Source: CAWJMD01 sp963843835
Lineage (GTDB): Bacteria > Actinomycetota > Actinomycetes > Actinomycetales > CAWJMD01
Assembly: GCA_963843835.1 (NCBI GenBank)
Contig: CAWJMD010000008.1
Location: forward strand, 558,001 to 622,000
DNA: 64,000 nt
Reading direction: 5' to 3'
Made by a program: the position numbers and the translations under genes
Notes under the pieces: model-generated
The model's database searches: none
Told to the model about the DNA's origin: nothing
Seen by the model: only the letters and a program-made list of their open reading frames with translations
Shown: in pieces, positions 27,998-37,184 of the stretch
Layout of the letters: the number at the start of each line of letters is the position of its first letter
Position numbering within the stretch: position 1 is the stretch's first letter

Positions 27998-28069
27998 GCG
28001 CCACGACGGGGGTGTCCGCCCGCCGCCCCGGCCGGGGCCCTGGCCGCGCCGGGTGTCCGGGGTCGAACC

Positions 28070-28075
28070 TAGGCT
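28070..28075 (+). promoter_or_regulatory. -10 box (TAGGCT), leaderless uvrC promoter
   Basis: TANNNT ends 6 nt before the uvrC GTG at 28082. Confidence 0.6.
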
Positions 28076-28081
28076 TGCCCC

Positions 28082-30055
28082 GTGGCCGACCCCTCGACGT
28101 ACCGCCCGAAGCCGGGCGAGATCCCCGACTCCCCGGGGGTCTACCGGTTCCGCGACCCCCGGGGCCGGGTGGTCTACGTGGGCAAGGCCAAGAGCCTGCG
28201 GCAGCGGCTCAACTCCTACTTCGCCGACCCGGCGTCGCTCCACCAGCGCACCCTCACCATGGTCACGACCGCCTCGAGCGTCGAGTGGACGGTCGTGGCC
28301 ACCGAGGTCGAGGCCCTCCAGCTGGAGTACGCCTGGATCAAGGAGTACGACCCGCGGTTCAACGTGAAGTACCGCGACGACAAGTCCTACCCGTACCTCG
28401 CGGTGACGATGGGCGAGGAGATCCCCCGCGTGCAGGTCATGCGCGGGGCGAAGCGCAAGGGCACGCGCTACTTCGGCCCCTACGCCCACGCGTGGGCGAT
28501 CCGCGAGACGGTCGACCTGATGCTGCGGGTGTTCCCCGTCCGCACCTGCTCGGCAGGGGTGTTCCGCAGCGCCAGGCAGACCGGCCGACCGTGCCTGCTC
28601 GGGTACATCGACAAGTGCTCCGCGCCGTGCGTCGGACGGGTGACGCCCGAGGAGCACCGCGAGCTGGCGGAGGACTTCTGCGACTTCATGGGTGGCGCCA
28701 CCGCCAAGCACACACGGCGCCTGGAGCAGCAGATGAAGGCGGCGGCCGCCGAGCTCGACTTCGAGCGGGCGGCCCGGCTCCGTGACGACGTTGCGGCGCT
28801 GACCCGCGCGCTCGAGAAGTCCGCGGTGGTGCTGCCCGACGCCACCGACGCGGACGTGTTCGCGCTGGCCGAGGACGAGCTCGAGGCCGCCGTGCAGGTC
28901 TTCCACGTCCGCGGCGGGCGGGTGCGGGGGCAGCGGGGCTGGGTCGTCGAGAAGGTCGAGGACCTGACGACGGCCGGTCTGGTCGAGCACCTGCTGCAGC
29001 AGGTCTACGGCGACGCCGAGGCCGCGGCCGTGCCGCGCGAGGTCCTGGTGCCGACCCTGCCGACGCAGCTGGCCGAGATGACAACGTGGCTCAGCGGCCT
29101 GCGCTCGGCCGCGGTCGACGTGCGGGTGCCGCAGCGCGGCGACAAGAAGACCCTCATGCAGACGATCGGGCGCAACGCCCAGCAGGCGCTGGTGCTGCAC
29201 AAGACCCGGCGCGCCGGCGACCTGACGACGCGCAGCCAGGCGCTCCAGGAGATCCAGGACGCGCTCGGTCTCGACGAGGCGCCGCTGCGGATCGAGTGCT
29301 ACGACGTGTCCAACCTGCAGGGCACCGAGGTCGTGGCGTCGATGGTCGTCTTCGAGGACGGGCTGCCCCGCAAGTCGGAGTACCGCCGGTTCGCGATCAA
29401 GGGGGTCGAGGGACAGGACGACGTGGCCTCCATCCACGAGGTCATCACCCGCCGCTTCCGCCGCTACCTGGCGGAGCGGATGGACCAGTCCACGCCCGAG
29501 CTGGACGAGTCCGACGCGGACGACGAGCGGCCCGACGAGCCCGTGGTGGAGAAGAAGGCCCGGTTCGCCTACCCGCCGCAGCTCGTCGTGGTCGACGGCG
29601 GTCCGCCGCAGGTGGCGGCCGCCGCCCGCGCGATGGCCGGGCTCGGCATCGAGGACGTGGCGCTGTGCGGGCTGGCCAAGCGGCTCGAGGAGGTCTGGCT
29701 GCCGGGGGAGGAGTACCCGACGGTGCTGCCCCGCACCAGCGAGGGCCTGTACCTGCTGCAGCGGGTCCGCGACGAGGCCCACCGGTTCGCCATCCGTTTC
29801 CACCGTCAACGGCGGAGCCGGTCGATGACCACCAGCGCGCTGGACGCGGTGCCGGGGCTCGGGCCGACGCGGAGCAAGGCCCTGCTCAAGCACTTCGGGT
29901 CCGTCAAGCGGCTGCGGGCCGCCACACCGGACGACGTGGCGCAGGTGCCGGGCATCGGTGCCGCCACCGCGCAGGCGGTGGTGGAGCACCTGGCGGGGCA
30001 GGCGGCCGGCGGGCCGTCCGTCAACACGGCCACGGGTGAGGTCATCGACGACTGA
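28082..30055 (+). CDS. uvrC: Excinuclease ABC subunit C
   Basis: The product is 657 aa, normal length. UvrC makes the 3' and 5' incisions around the lesion held by UvrB. N-terminal GIY-YIG nuclease: GVYRFRDPRGRVVYVGKAKS. The UVR motif (ELDFERAARLRDDV) binds UvrB. The RNase H-like second nuclease has VVVDGGPPQV. The C-terminal tandem helix-hairpin-helix reads VPGLGPTRSKALLKHFGS and VPGIGAATAQAVVEHL. An acidic insert (DESDADDERPDEP) lies before the second nuclease. It heads the run uvrC-rapZ-yvcK-whiA-gap-pgk-tpi-secG that is conserved across actinobacteria. Confidence 0.98.
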   Translation: MADPSTYRPKPGEIPDSPGVYRFRDPRGRVVYVGKAKSLRQRLNSYFADPASLHQRTLTMVTTASSVEWTVVATEVEALQLEYAWIKEYDPRFNVKYRDDKSYPYLAVTMGEEIPRVQVMRGAKRKGTRYFGPYAHAWAIRETVDLMLRVFPVRTCSAGVFRSARQTGRPCLLGYIDKCSAPCVGRVTPEEHRELAEDFCDFMGGATAKHTRRLEQQMKAAAAELDFERAARLRDDVAALTRALEKSAVVLPDATDADVFALAEDELEAAVQVFHVRGGRVRGQRGWVVEKVEDLTTAGLVEHLLQQVYGDAEAAAVPREVLVPTLPTQLAEMTTWLSGLRSAAVDVRVPQRGDKKTLMQTIGRNAQQALVLHKTRRAGDLTTRSQALQEIQDALGLDEAPLRIECYDVSNLQGTEVVASMVVFEDGLPRKSEYRRFAIKGVEGQDDVASIHEVITRRFRRYLAERMDQSTPELDESDADDERPDEPVVEKKARFAYPPQLVVVDGGPPQVAAAARAMAGLGIEDVALCGLAKRLEEVWLPGEEYPTVLPRTSEGLYLLQRVRDEAHRFAIRFHRQRRSRSMTTSALDAVPGLGPTRSKALLKHFGSVKRLRAATPDDVAQVPGIGAATAQAVVEHLAGQAAGGPSVNTATGEVIDD

Positions 30056-30107
30056 GTTCAGGTGAGTCCCGCTGAGCCTGGCCCGCCCGACCTGGGAGAC
30101 TGGGCGG

Positions 30108-31058
30108 GTGAGCGACCACGCGAAGACCGCCCCGGCCGATCCCGCCGACTCCACGTACCTCGAGCGTCGTGCCGACGACCCACGGGTCGACAGCAGCCGC
30201 GCCCCCGAGGTGCTGATCGTCACCGGCATGTCGGGCGCCGGCCGCTCGACGGTCTCCGACGTGCTGGAGGACCTCGGCTGGTACGTCGTGGACAACCTCC
30301 CCCCGCAGATGCTCGTGCCCCTGGCGGGGATCGCGTCACGGGCCGCGCAGGCGCTGCCGCGCGTGGCCGTGGTCGTCGACGTGCGAGGAGGCCGGTTCTT
30401 CACCGACCTGCGCGAGGCCCTGACCGAGCTGACCGGCACCGGGGTGCGTACCCGGGTGCTGTTCCTCGACGCCAACGACGAGACCCTCGTGCGGCGGTTC
30501 GAGTCGGTGCGCAGGCCTCACCCGCTGCAGGGTGAGGGCCGCATCCTCGACGGCATCGTGTCCGAGCGGGAGCTCGTCGGGGACCTGCGCGGCAGCGCCG
30601 ACCTCGTCATCGACACCTCGGGCTTCAACGTCCACCAGCTCAGCGCCAAGGCCACCGAGATGTTCGCGGAGGACGGCCCGGAGACGCTGCGCGTCACCGT
30701 GATGTCGTTCGGCTTCAAGTACGGCATCCCGGTCGACTCCGACCACGTGGTCGACGTGCGGTTCCTGCCGAACCCGTACTGGGTGCCCGAGCTGAGGGCC
30801 AGCACCGGTCAGGACACCGACGTCAGCGACTTCGTGCTCGGGCAGGACGGCGCGGAGGAGTTCGTCACCCGCTACGTCAGCGCCCTCGAGCCGGTGCTCG
30901 CGGGCTACGAGCGCGAGAACCGTTCGTACGTGACGGTGTCCATCGGCTGCACCGGGGGCAAGCACCGCTCGGTCGCGATCACCGAGGAGATCACGAGGAG
31001 GATGCGGGAGGCGGGTGTGCGCGCCACCGCTGTCCACCGCGACCTGGGGCGCGAGTGA
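30108..31058 (+). CDS. rapZ: RapZ-family nucleotide-binding protein
   Basis: The product is 316 aa. The P-loop is TGMSGAGRST, with Arg where many relatives have Lys, a change common in actinobacterial members. The N-terminal kinase-like domain contains DLGWYVVDNLPP; the C-terminal domain has FGFKYGIPVDSDHVVDVRFLPNP and CTGGKHRSV. In E. coli RapZ guides RNase E to the GlmZ sRNA; the actinobacterial role is less clear. It overlaps yvcK by 4 bp. A GAGACT sequence ends 6 nt before the GTG and may be a weak -10. Confidence 0.93.
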   Translation: MSDHAKTAPADPADSTYLERRADDPRVDSSRAPEVLIVTGMSGAGRSTVSDVLEDLGWYVVDNLPPQMLVPLAGIASRAAQALPRVAVVVDVRGGRFFTDLREALTELTGTGVRTRVLFLDANDETLVRRFESVRRPHPLQGEGRILDGIVSERELVGDLRGSADLVIDTSGFNVHQLSAKATEMFAEDGPETLRVTVMSFGFKYGIPVDSDHVVDVRFLPNPYWVPELRASTGQDTDVSDFVLGQDGAEEFVTRYVSALEPVLAGYERENRSYVTVSIGCTGGKHRSVAITEEITRRMREAGVRATAVHRDLGRE

Positions 31059-31999
31059 GCGGGCGCCGCGTCGTCGCCCTCGGGGGCGGGCACGGCCTGT
31101 ACGCGTCCCTCTCGGCGCTGCGGCACCTGACCGACCGGCTCACGGCGGTCGTCACCGTCGCCGACGACGGGGGGTCGAGCGGACGGCTGCGACGCGAGCT
31201 GGGCGTGCTCCCTCCGGGTGACCTGCGGATGGCCCTGTCGGCGCTCTGTGACGACGGCGAGTGGGGCCAGACCTGGCGCGACGTCATGCAGCACCGCTTC
31301 TCGACCGACGGCGAGCTCGACCGGCACGCGGTGGGCAACCTCCTGATCGTGGCCCTGTGGCAGCTGCTCGACGACCCCGTCGCCGGCCTCGACTGGGTAG
31401 GGCGTCTCCTGCAGGCCCGCGGACGGGTGCTGCCCATGTCGACGCAGGCGCTCGAGATCGAGGCCGACGTCGAGGGGCCGGACGGGACGACCGTCGTCAC
31501 CGGGCAGTCGGCGGTGGCCACCACGACCGGGCGCATCACCGGGATCCGGCTCGACCCACCCGAGCCGCGCGCCTGCCCGGAGGCGGTGGAGGCGGTGCTC
31601 GAGGCCGAGTGGGTGGTGCTCGGTCCCGGTTCGTGGTTCACGAGCGTGATGCCCCACCTGCTGGTCCCCGAGCTGGCCGCGGCCCTGATCGGCACCTCGG
31701 CTCGACGGTGCCTGGTCTTCAACCTGGCGGCTCCGACGGGGGAGACCGCCGGTCTGACGGCGGTCGAGCACCTGCTCGCCCTGCACGCCCACGCGCCCCT
31801 GCTGCGGATCGACGCCGTCCTCGCCGACCCGGGCTCCGTGGACGACGTCGACGCCCTCGCGGAGGCCGCCGACGCCCTGGGTGCCCGCCTCGTGCTACGG
31901 CAGGTCCGGGCCTCGGGCTCGCCGTCCCGGCACGACCCGCTCCGTCTCGCAGCGGCGCTGCGCGACGTCCTCGACGGCAGCTACGGTGACGTCGACTAG
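31055..31999 (+). CDS. yvcK: YvcK/CofD-like gluconeogenesis factor
   Basis: The product is 314 aa, with a GTG in a 4 bp overlap with rapZ. The N-terminal VVALGGGHGLYASLSALR nucleotide-sugar-binding turn, VTVADDGGSSGRLR, LPPGDLRMALSAL and VLGPGSWFTSVMPHLLVP are diagnostic. YvcK binds UDP-sugars and is needed for growth on gluconeogenic carbon and for cell shape in Bacillus and Mycobacterium (CuvA). The link to rapZ and whiA is conserved throughout Gram-positives. Confidence 0.95.
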   Translation: MSGRRVVALGGGHGLYASLSALRHLTDRLTAVVTVADDGGSSGRLRRELGVLPPGDLRMALSALCDDGEWGQTWRDVMQHRFSTDGELDRHAVGNLLIVALWQLLDDPVAGLDWVGRLLQARGRVLPMSTQALEIEADVEGPDGTTVVTGQSAVATTTGRITGIRLDPPEPRACPEAVEAVLEAEWVVLGPGSWFTSVMPHLLVPELAAALIGTSARRCLVFNLAAPTGETAGLTAVEHLLALHAHAPLLRIDAVLADPGSVDDVDALAEAADALGARLVLRQVRASGSPSRHDPLRLAAALRDVLDGSYGDVD

Positions 32000-32071
32000 C
32001 CCTCCACCTGAGGACCGGACGGTGGACCGCAGAGGACCGCGAGCACGGGCACGGCACAGGACGGTGGCAGG

Positions 32072-33062
32072 ATGACCCGCATGGCACTGACGGCACAGGT
32101 CAAGGACGAGCTGAGCCGGTTGAGCGTCACCAAGCCGTGCTGTCGCAAGGCCGAGGTGTCGTCGATGCTGCGGTTCGCCGGGGGCCTGCACATCATCTCG
32201 GGCCGGATCGTCATCGAGGCCGAGCTCGACACGGCGGTGACGGCACGTCGTCTGCGCAAGGACATCGCCGAGATCTTCGGCCACTCCAGCGAGATCCTCG
32301 TGATCTCCGCGGGGGGCCTGCGGCGCGGCACCCGGTACGTGGTCCGTGTCGTCAAGGACGGAGAGTCCCTCGCGCGGCAGACCGGGCTCCTCGACGGACG
32401 GGGACGGCCCGTGCGTGGCCTCCCACCGCAGGTCGTCTCCGCGTCCGTGTGCGACGCCGAAGCCGCGTGGCGAGGGGCGTTTCTGGCGCACGGCTCCCTG
32501 ACCGAGCCCGGCCGCTCGTCGGCCCTCGAGGTGACGTGCCCTGGCCCCGAGGCGGCCCTGGCGCTGGTGGGCGCGGCTCGCCGTCTCGGGATCTCCGCCA
32601 AGGCGCGAGAGGTGCGTGGCGTCGACCGCGTGGTCATCCGGGACGGCGACGCGATCGGGGCGATGCTGACGCGACTGGGTGCCCACGACGCGCGTGCTGG
32701 TCTGGGAGGAGCGGAGGATGCGCCGGGAGGTGCGGGCGACCGCCAACCGCCTGGCCAACTTCGACGACGCCAACCTGCGCCGGTCGGCGCGCGCGGCGGT
32801 CGCGGCCGGTGCCCGGGTGGAGCGCGCGCTGGAGATCCTCGCCGAGGACGTGCCGGAGCACCTGCGCACCGCCGGGCGCCTGCGGCTCGAGCACAAGCAG
32901 GCGTCGCTGGAGGAGCTGGGCCAGCTGGCCGACCCCCCGATGACGAAGGACGCGGTCGCCGGTCGCATCCGCCGGCTCCTGGCCATGGCCGACAAGCGAG
33001 CCGCCGACCAGGGCATGCCGGGCACCGAGGCGAACCTGACGCCCGACATGCTCGATGCCTGA
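32072..33062 (+). pseudogene. whiA: WhiA regulator, apparent +1 frameshift
   Basis: WhiA combines a LAGLIDADG-like domain with a C-terminal helix-turn-helix and activates sporulation or division genes. The first frame gives ALTAQVKDELSRL, KPCCRKAEVSSMLRFAGG and so on up to GAMLTRLGAHDA. Family sequence then continues in the next frame as VLVWEERRMRREVRATAN, through SLEELGQLADPPMTKDAV to the stop at 33062. At 32691-32694 the GCGCGTG string seems to hold one extra C compared with the expected coding sequence. Either the gene is broken, which would be surprising for this locus, or the sequence has an indel error. Start ATG 32072 or, by family, ATG 32081. Both halves are otherwise intact, and length would be about 330 aa. 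Confidence 0.85.
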
Positions 33063-33150
33063 CCCCCACCGGTGGCCCCACGTCCAGGGCCTGGGACAGA
33101 TCGTCTCGTCAAGTGGACCGCTCTGTGTCGGCCTACCCATCGGTATCCCG

Positions 33151-33156
33151 TAGGGT
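33151..33156 (+). promoter_or_regulatory. Candidate -10 box (TAGGGT) for gap
   Basis: TANNNT in the 213 bp whiA-gap gap. If used, the transcript starts near 33163 with a leader of about 113 nt that contains the hairpin at 33196-33221. Confidence 0.4.
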
Positions 33157-33195
33157 CGACCGCGGCGTGGGACAACCATCGACGCTTGGCCCAGC

Positions 33196-33221
33196 GCGGC
33201 CCCACCACACGGGTGGGCCGC
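33196..33221 (+). promoter_or_regulatory. Hairpin in the gap 5' leader
   Basis: Arms at 33196-33206 and 33212-33221 can pair over about 10 bp, with one bulged C. It lies about 55 nt upstream of the start codon, without a U-tract, so it is more a leader structure than a terminator. Confidence 0.35.
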
Positions 33222-33275
33222 ACCTGCAGGTGACCGAACTGCCGGCACGAGCCGGCCCTTGCTGAGGAGAGCTCC

Positions 33276-34280
33276 TTGACCGTTCGCGTTGGCATCAACG
33301 GATTCGGCCGCATCGGCCGCAACTTCTTCCGCGCCGCCATGGCCGCCGGAGCCGACCTCGAGGTGGTGGCGGTCAACGACCTCACCGACAACAAGACGCT
33401 GGCGCACCTGCTGAAGTACGACTCGATCCTCGGTCGGCTGAACGGCGAGGTCAGCTACGGCGAGGACAACATCACCGTCGACGGCAAGTCGATCAAGGTG
33501 CTGGCAGAGCGCGACCCGAAGGACCTGCCGTGGGGCGACCTGGGCGTGGACGTCGTGGTCGAGTCGACCGGCATCTTCGTGGCGGCCGAACAGGCACAGG
33601 CGCACATCGACGGTGGGGCCAAGAAGGTCATCATCTCCGCGCCGGCCAAGAACGAGGACATCACGATCGTCCTCGGTGTGAACGATGGCGACTACGACGC
33701 CTCGACGCACCACATCATCTCGAACGCCTCGTGCACCACGAACTGCCTCGCGCCGATGGCCAAGGCGATCCACGACGCGTTCACGATCGAGCGCGGGCTG
33801 ATGACGACGATCCACGCGTACACCCAGGACCAGAACCTCCAGGACGGCCCTCACAAGGACCTGCGTCGTGCGCGCGCCGCCGCCCTCAACATCGTTCCCA
33901 CGAGCACCGGTGCAGCCAAGGCGATCTCGCTGGTGCTGCCGGAGCTGAAGGGCAAGCTGGACGGGTACGCGCTGCGTGTGCCGATCCCGACCGGCTCGGC
34001 CACCGACCTCACTGTCGAGGTCGGTCGCGACGTCACCGTCGAGGAGGTCAACGCCGCCGTGAAGGCCGCTGCGGAGGGCGCGCTCAAGGGCTACCTGCGC
34101 TACACCGAGGACGAGATCGTCTCCTCCGACATCGTCACCGACCCGGCGTCCTGCATCTTCGACGCGGGCCTGACCAAGGTGAACGGCAACCAGGTCAAGG
34201 TCGTCGGCTGGTACGACAACGAGTGGGGCTACTCGAACCGACTCGTCGACCTGGTCGGGCTCGTCGGCCAGGGTCTCTGA
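33276..34280 (+). CDS. gap: Glyceraldehyde-3-phosphate dehydrogenase, type I
   Basis: The product is 334 aa. It oxidises glyceraldehyde 3-phosphate with NAD and phosphate in glycolysis. The Rossmann start is VGINGFGRIGRNFFRA; the active-site Cys is in NASCTTNCLAP; WYDNEWGYSNR is at the end. The start codon is TTG (33276), fixed by GAGGAGA at 33264-33270 and by homology. It begins the gap-pgk-tpi-secG run, with a promoter of its own likely in the preceding 213 bp. Confidence 0.98.
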   Translation: MTVRVGINGFGRIGRNFFRAAMAAGADLEVVAVNDLTDNKTLAHLLKYDSILGRLNGEVSYGEDNITVDGKSIKVLAERDPKDLPWGDLGVDVVVESTGIFVAAEQAQAHIDGGAKKVIISAPAKNEDITIVLGVNDGDYDASTHHIISNASCTTNCLAPMAKAIHDAFTIERGLMTTIHAYTQDQNLQDGPHKDLRRARAAALNIVPTSTGAAKAISLVLPELKGKLDGYALRVPIPTGSATDLTVEVGRDVTVEEVNAAVKAAAEGALKGYLRYTEDEIVSSDIVTDPASCIFDAGLTKVNGNQVKVVGWYDNEWGYSNRLVDLVGLVGQGL

Positions 34281-34309
34281 GCCCGGCAGCCCGGAGGCCT
34301 GACCCCCTG

Positions 34310-35512
34310 ATGCGCACCCTCGACGACCTCGGCGACCTGCGCGGCCGCCGGGTGCTGGTCCGCAGCGACCTCAACGTGCCGCTCGACGGCACGACCATCA
34401 CCGACGACGGACGGATTCGGGCGTCCCTGCCCACGTGGCAGCGGCTGCTCGACGCCGGGGCGCGCGTCATCGTGTGCGCGCACCTCGGCCGCCCGAAGGG
34501 CGTTCCGGAGGAGCGGTACTCGCTCGCCCCGGTGGCCGACCGCGTGAGGCAGCTGCTACCCGACGTCGACGTCGCGTTCGCCACCGACACGGTGGAGGAG
34601 TCGGCTCGGGCCGGCGCGGAGGCGCTGCAGGACGGGCAGCTGCTGCTGCTCGAGAACCTGCGCTTCAACGCGGGCGAGACGAGCAAGGACGACGCGGAGC
34701 GCGGAGCCTTCGCGGACCAGCTGGTCTCGCTGGTCGGCGAGGACGGCGCCTACGTCAGCGACGGCTTCGGCGCCGTGCACCGCAAGCACGCATCGGTCGT
34801 CGACGTGGCCGAGCGCCTCCCGCACGCCGCGGGCGGCCTGGTCGCGTCCGAGGTCGAGGTGCTGCGCCGCCTCACGGCAGACCCGGCGCGCCCGTACGCC
34901 GTGCTGCTCGGCGGGTCGAAGGTGTCGGACAAGCTGGGTGTGATCGACAGCCTGCTGGGTACCGCTGACCGCATCCTCGTCGGCGGGGGCATGGTCTTCA
35001 CCTTCCTCAAGGCCCAGGGCCACGAGGTGGGCAAGAGCCTGCTCGAGGAGGACCAGCTCGACACGGTGCGGGGGTACATGGAGCAGGCGCAGGAGCGCGG
35101 CGTCGAGATAGTGCTCCCCACCGACGTGGTCGTCGCGACCGCCTTCGCGGCCGACGCCGACCACGAGGTGGTGGCGGCCGACGCCATCCCGTCCGACCGT
35201 CTGGGACTGGACATCGGGCCGGCCTCCGGCACGCACTTCGCCGAGCGCCTCGCCGACGCCGCGACCGTCTTCTGGAACGGCCCCATGGGTGTGTTCGAGA
35301 TGGAGCCGTTCAGCCACGGCACCCGAGCCGTCGCCCAGGCGCTCGTCGAGAGCGACGGGTTCACCGTCGTGGGTGGCGGGGACTCGGCTGCTGCCGTCCG
35401 CACCCTCGGCTTCGCGGAGGACGCCTTCGGGCACATCTCCACCGGCGGGGGCGCCAGCCTCGAGTACCTCGAGGGCAAGACCCTGCCCGGCCTGACCGTC
35501 CTGGAGGACTGA
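34310..35512 (+). CDS. pgk: Phosphoglycerate kinase
   Basis: The product is 400 aa. It makes ATP from 1,3-bisphosphoglycerate. VLVRSDLNVPLDG and HLGRPKG bind substrate; LGGSKVSDKLGVI and the C-terminal TGGGASLEYLEGK with LPGL bind nucleotide. The ATG at 34310 lies 29 bp after gap, with GGAGG upstream. Complete, with the usual length. Confidence 0.97.
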   Translation: MRTLDDLGDLRGRRVLVRSDLNVPLDGTTITDDGRIRASLPTWQRLLDAGARVIVCAHLGRPKGVPEERYSLAPVADRVRQLLPDVDVAFATDTVEESARAGAEALQDGQLLLLENLRFNAGETSKDDAERGAFADQLVSLVGEDGAYVSDGFGAVHRKHASVVDVAERLPHAAGGLVASEVEVLRRLTADPARPYAVLLGGSKVSDKLGVIDSLLGTADRILVGGGMVFTFLKAQGHEVGKSLLEEDQLDTVRGYMEQAQERGVEIVLPTDVVVATAFAADADHEVVAADAIPSDRLGLDIGPASGTHFAERLADAATVFWNGPMGVFEMEPFSHGTRAVAQALVESDGFTVVGGGDSAAAVRTLGFAEDAFGHISTGGGASLEYLEGKTLPGLTVLED

Positions 35513-35516
35513 ACCG

Positions 35517-36326
35517 ATGGCACAGACGAAGGACCCGGTCCGCACGCCGCTGATGGCCGGCAACTGGAAGATGAACCTGGACCACCTGCAGGCCACGCAC
35601 CTGGTGCAGAAGCTCGCGTGGACCCTCGACGACGCCAACCACGACCCCGCCGACGTGGAGGTCGCGGTGCTCCCGCCGTTCACCGACCTGCGGTCGGTGC
35701 AGACGCTGGTGGACGGGGACCGCATCGACCTCAAGTACGGGGCGCAGGACCTGTCGGCGCACGACAGCGGCGCCTACACCGGCGAGGTGTCGGGCGCGAT
35801 GCTCGCGAAGCTGGGCTGCACGTACGTCGTGGTCGGCCACAGCGAGCGACGTGAGCACCACGACGAGGGCGACGCCGTGGTGGCGGCCAAGACCGCAGCC
35901 GCGCACCGTCACGGGCTGACGCCGATCGTCTGCGTGGGCGAGGGGCTGGAGGTGCGCCAGGCCGGCAACCACGTGGAGTACACGGTCGATAGCCTCCGCG
36001 GGTCGCTGGACGGTCTCACGGCCGAGCAGGTCGCGACGTCCGTGATCGCGTACGAGCCCGTGTGGGCGATCGGCACCGGCGAGGTCGCCACGCCGGCCGA
36101 TGCGCAGGTGGTGTGCGCGGCCGTGCGGTCCGCCGTCGGCGACCTGCACGGGCCCGAGGTGGCCGAGCAGGTGCGGGTGCTCTACGGCGGCTCGGTCAAG
36201 TCGGGCAACGTGGCCGCGATCATGGCCCAGGCCGACGTCGACGGCGCGCTGGTCGGCGGGGCGAGCCTGGAACCGGGCGAGTTCGCGGCGATCTGCCGGT
36301 ACCAGCACCACCAGGTAGGACTGTAG
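35517..36326 (+). CDS. tpiA: Triosephosphate isomerase
   Basis: The product is 269 aa. It interconverts the two triose phosphates. The active-site pieces are GNWKMN (Lys), GHSERR (His) and AYEPVWAIGTG (Glu), and the phosphate loop is LYGGSVKSGN. It starts 4 bp after pgk, so the two are translated together. Complete. Confidence 0.97.
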   Translation: MAQTKDPVRTPLMAGNWKMNLDHLQATHLVQKLAWTLDDANHDPADVEVAVLPPFTDLRSVQTLVDGDRIDLKYGAQDLSAHDSGAYTGEVSGAMLAKLGCTYVVVGHSERREHHDEGDAVVAAKTAAAHRHGLTPIVCVGEGLEVRQAGNHVEYTVDSLRGSLDGLTAEQVATSVIAYEPVWAIGTGEVATPADAQVVCAAVRSAVGDLHGPEVAEQVRVLYGGSVKSGNVAAIMAQADVDGALVGGASLEPGEFAAICRYQHHQVGL

Positions 36327-36339
36327 GCACGCGTTCGCG

Positions 36340-36345
36340 TACCCT
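36340..36345 (+). promoter_or_regulatory. Candidate -10 box (TACCCT) for secG
   Basis: TANNNT 70 nt before the secG start. It would give secG a promoter separate from the glycolytic genes. Confidence 0.35.
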
Positions 36346-36414
36346 GGCCGGACGCGGGGGCCTGGCGGCGCCCGCACGCCCCTACCGAGACCCACACGAC
36401 AGGACGACGAGACC

Positions 36415-36666
36415 GTGACCCCACTGCGCATCACCCTGCAGGTGCTGCTCGGGCTGACCAGCCTGTTCCTGACCCTGCTGATCCTGCTGCACAAGGGCAG
36501 GGGCGGTGGCCTCTCGGACATGTTCGGTGGAGGGATGTCGACCGGTGCGGGCAGCTCGGGTGTGGCGGAGCGCAACCTGAACCGGATCACCATCGCGATC
36601 GGCCTGCTCTGGGCCGTCGTGATCGTGCTGCTGGGAGTGATCGAGCGGTTCGTGCCGTCCGAGTGA
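36415..36666 (+). CDS. secG: Preprotein translocase subunit SecG
   Basis: This is an 83-aa protein with two membrane helices (LQVLLGLTSLFLTLLILL and ITIAIGLLWAVVIVLLGVI) separated by the cytoplasmic loop HKGRGGGLSDMFGGG. It is part of the SecYEG export channel. The position after tpi is typical for actinobacteria. Start GTG. Confidence 0.96.
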   Translation: MTPLRITLQVLLGLTSLFLTLLILLHKGRGGGLSDMFGGGMSTGAGSSGVAERNLNRITIAIGLLWAVVIVLLGVIERFVPSE

Positions 36667-36739
36667 GGACCTGGCGCCCCACGGCGCCGACAGAACGTGA
36701 CCAGACAGGTCAGAGCGCAGGAGATCGAGGGAGTTGAGC

Positions 36740-37090
36740 GTGGCAGGAGGCAACGCGATCCGGGGTAGCCGGGTCGGCGCCGGGCCGATGGGCGAGGCCG
36801 AGCGGGGCGAGGCGGCACCACGCGTGCGCATCTCGTACTGGTGCGCCAACGGCCACCAGACCCAGCCGAGCTTCGCCGAGGACCCGCAGTCGCAGCCGCC
36901 GGAGTTCTGGGACTGCCCGCGCTGCGGCTTCCCCGCCGGCCAGGACAAGGAGAACCCTCCGACCCCGCCGCGCAACGAGCCCTACAAGACGCACCTCGCG
37001 TACGTGAAGGAGCGTCGTTCCGACGCCGACGGCGAGGCGATCCTCGACGAGGCCCTCGCGGCGCTGCGCGCCAAGAAGATCGTTCGCTGA
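36740..37090 (+). CDS. rbpA: RNA polymerase-binding protein RbpA
   Basis: The product is 116 aa. RbpA is an actinobacterial factor that binds the housekeeping sigma factor and RNA polymerase and helps open promoters. The N-terminal AGGNAIRGSRVGAGPMGE, the zinc site CANGH with CPRCG, and the C-terminal sigma-interacting helix (EAILDEALAALRAKK) are all there. GTG 36740 is chosen over an upstream TTG because homologs begin at AGGNAI and GGGAG sits 6 nt upstream. Confidence 0.97.
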   Translation: MAGGNAIRGSRVGAGPMGEAERGEAAPRVRISYWCANGHQTQPSFAEDPQSQPPEFWDCPRCGFPAGQDKENPPTPPRNEPYKTHLAYVKERRSDADGEAILDEALAALRAKKIVR

Positions 37091-37143
37091 GGTCGCTGCG
37101 CTCCGGCGCAGTGGTCACTTCTCGTGCGGAAGGCCCTCGTGAG

Positions 37144-37184
37144 GCCGGTTCTTCCCGGAATGGTGGTGCCGGGGGCTGTCAGGA
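37144..37184 (+). repeat. Intergenic repeat, copy A
   Basis: The stretch with TTCTTCCCGGAATGGTGGTG and TGTCAGG resembles 38849-38889 (about 18 of 21 core positions identical by eye). Both copies lie between convergent genes and run into the stop codon of the minus-strand gene. Possible terminator or small dispersed repeat. Confidence 0.4.

Noticed and set aside
30219..30250. Defective P-loop in RapZ (Arg for Lys)
   Set aside because: The GRST form is common in actinobacterial members of the family, so it is not a sign of decay.
27281..30475. Long minus-strand frame extending the DNA methyltransferase across uvrC
   Set aside because: Only the last 234 residues look like protein; upstream part is a shadow of uvrC, and a leaderless start at 27985 fits better.
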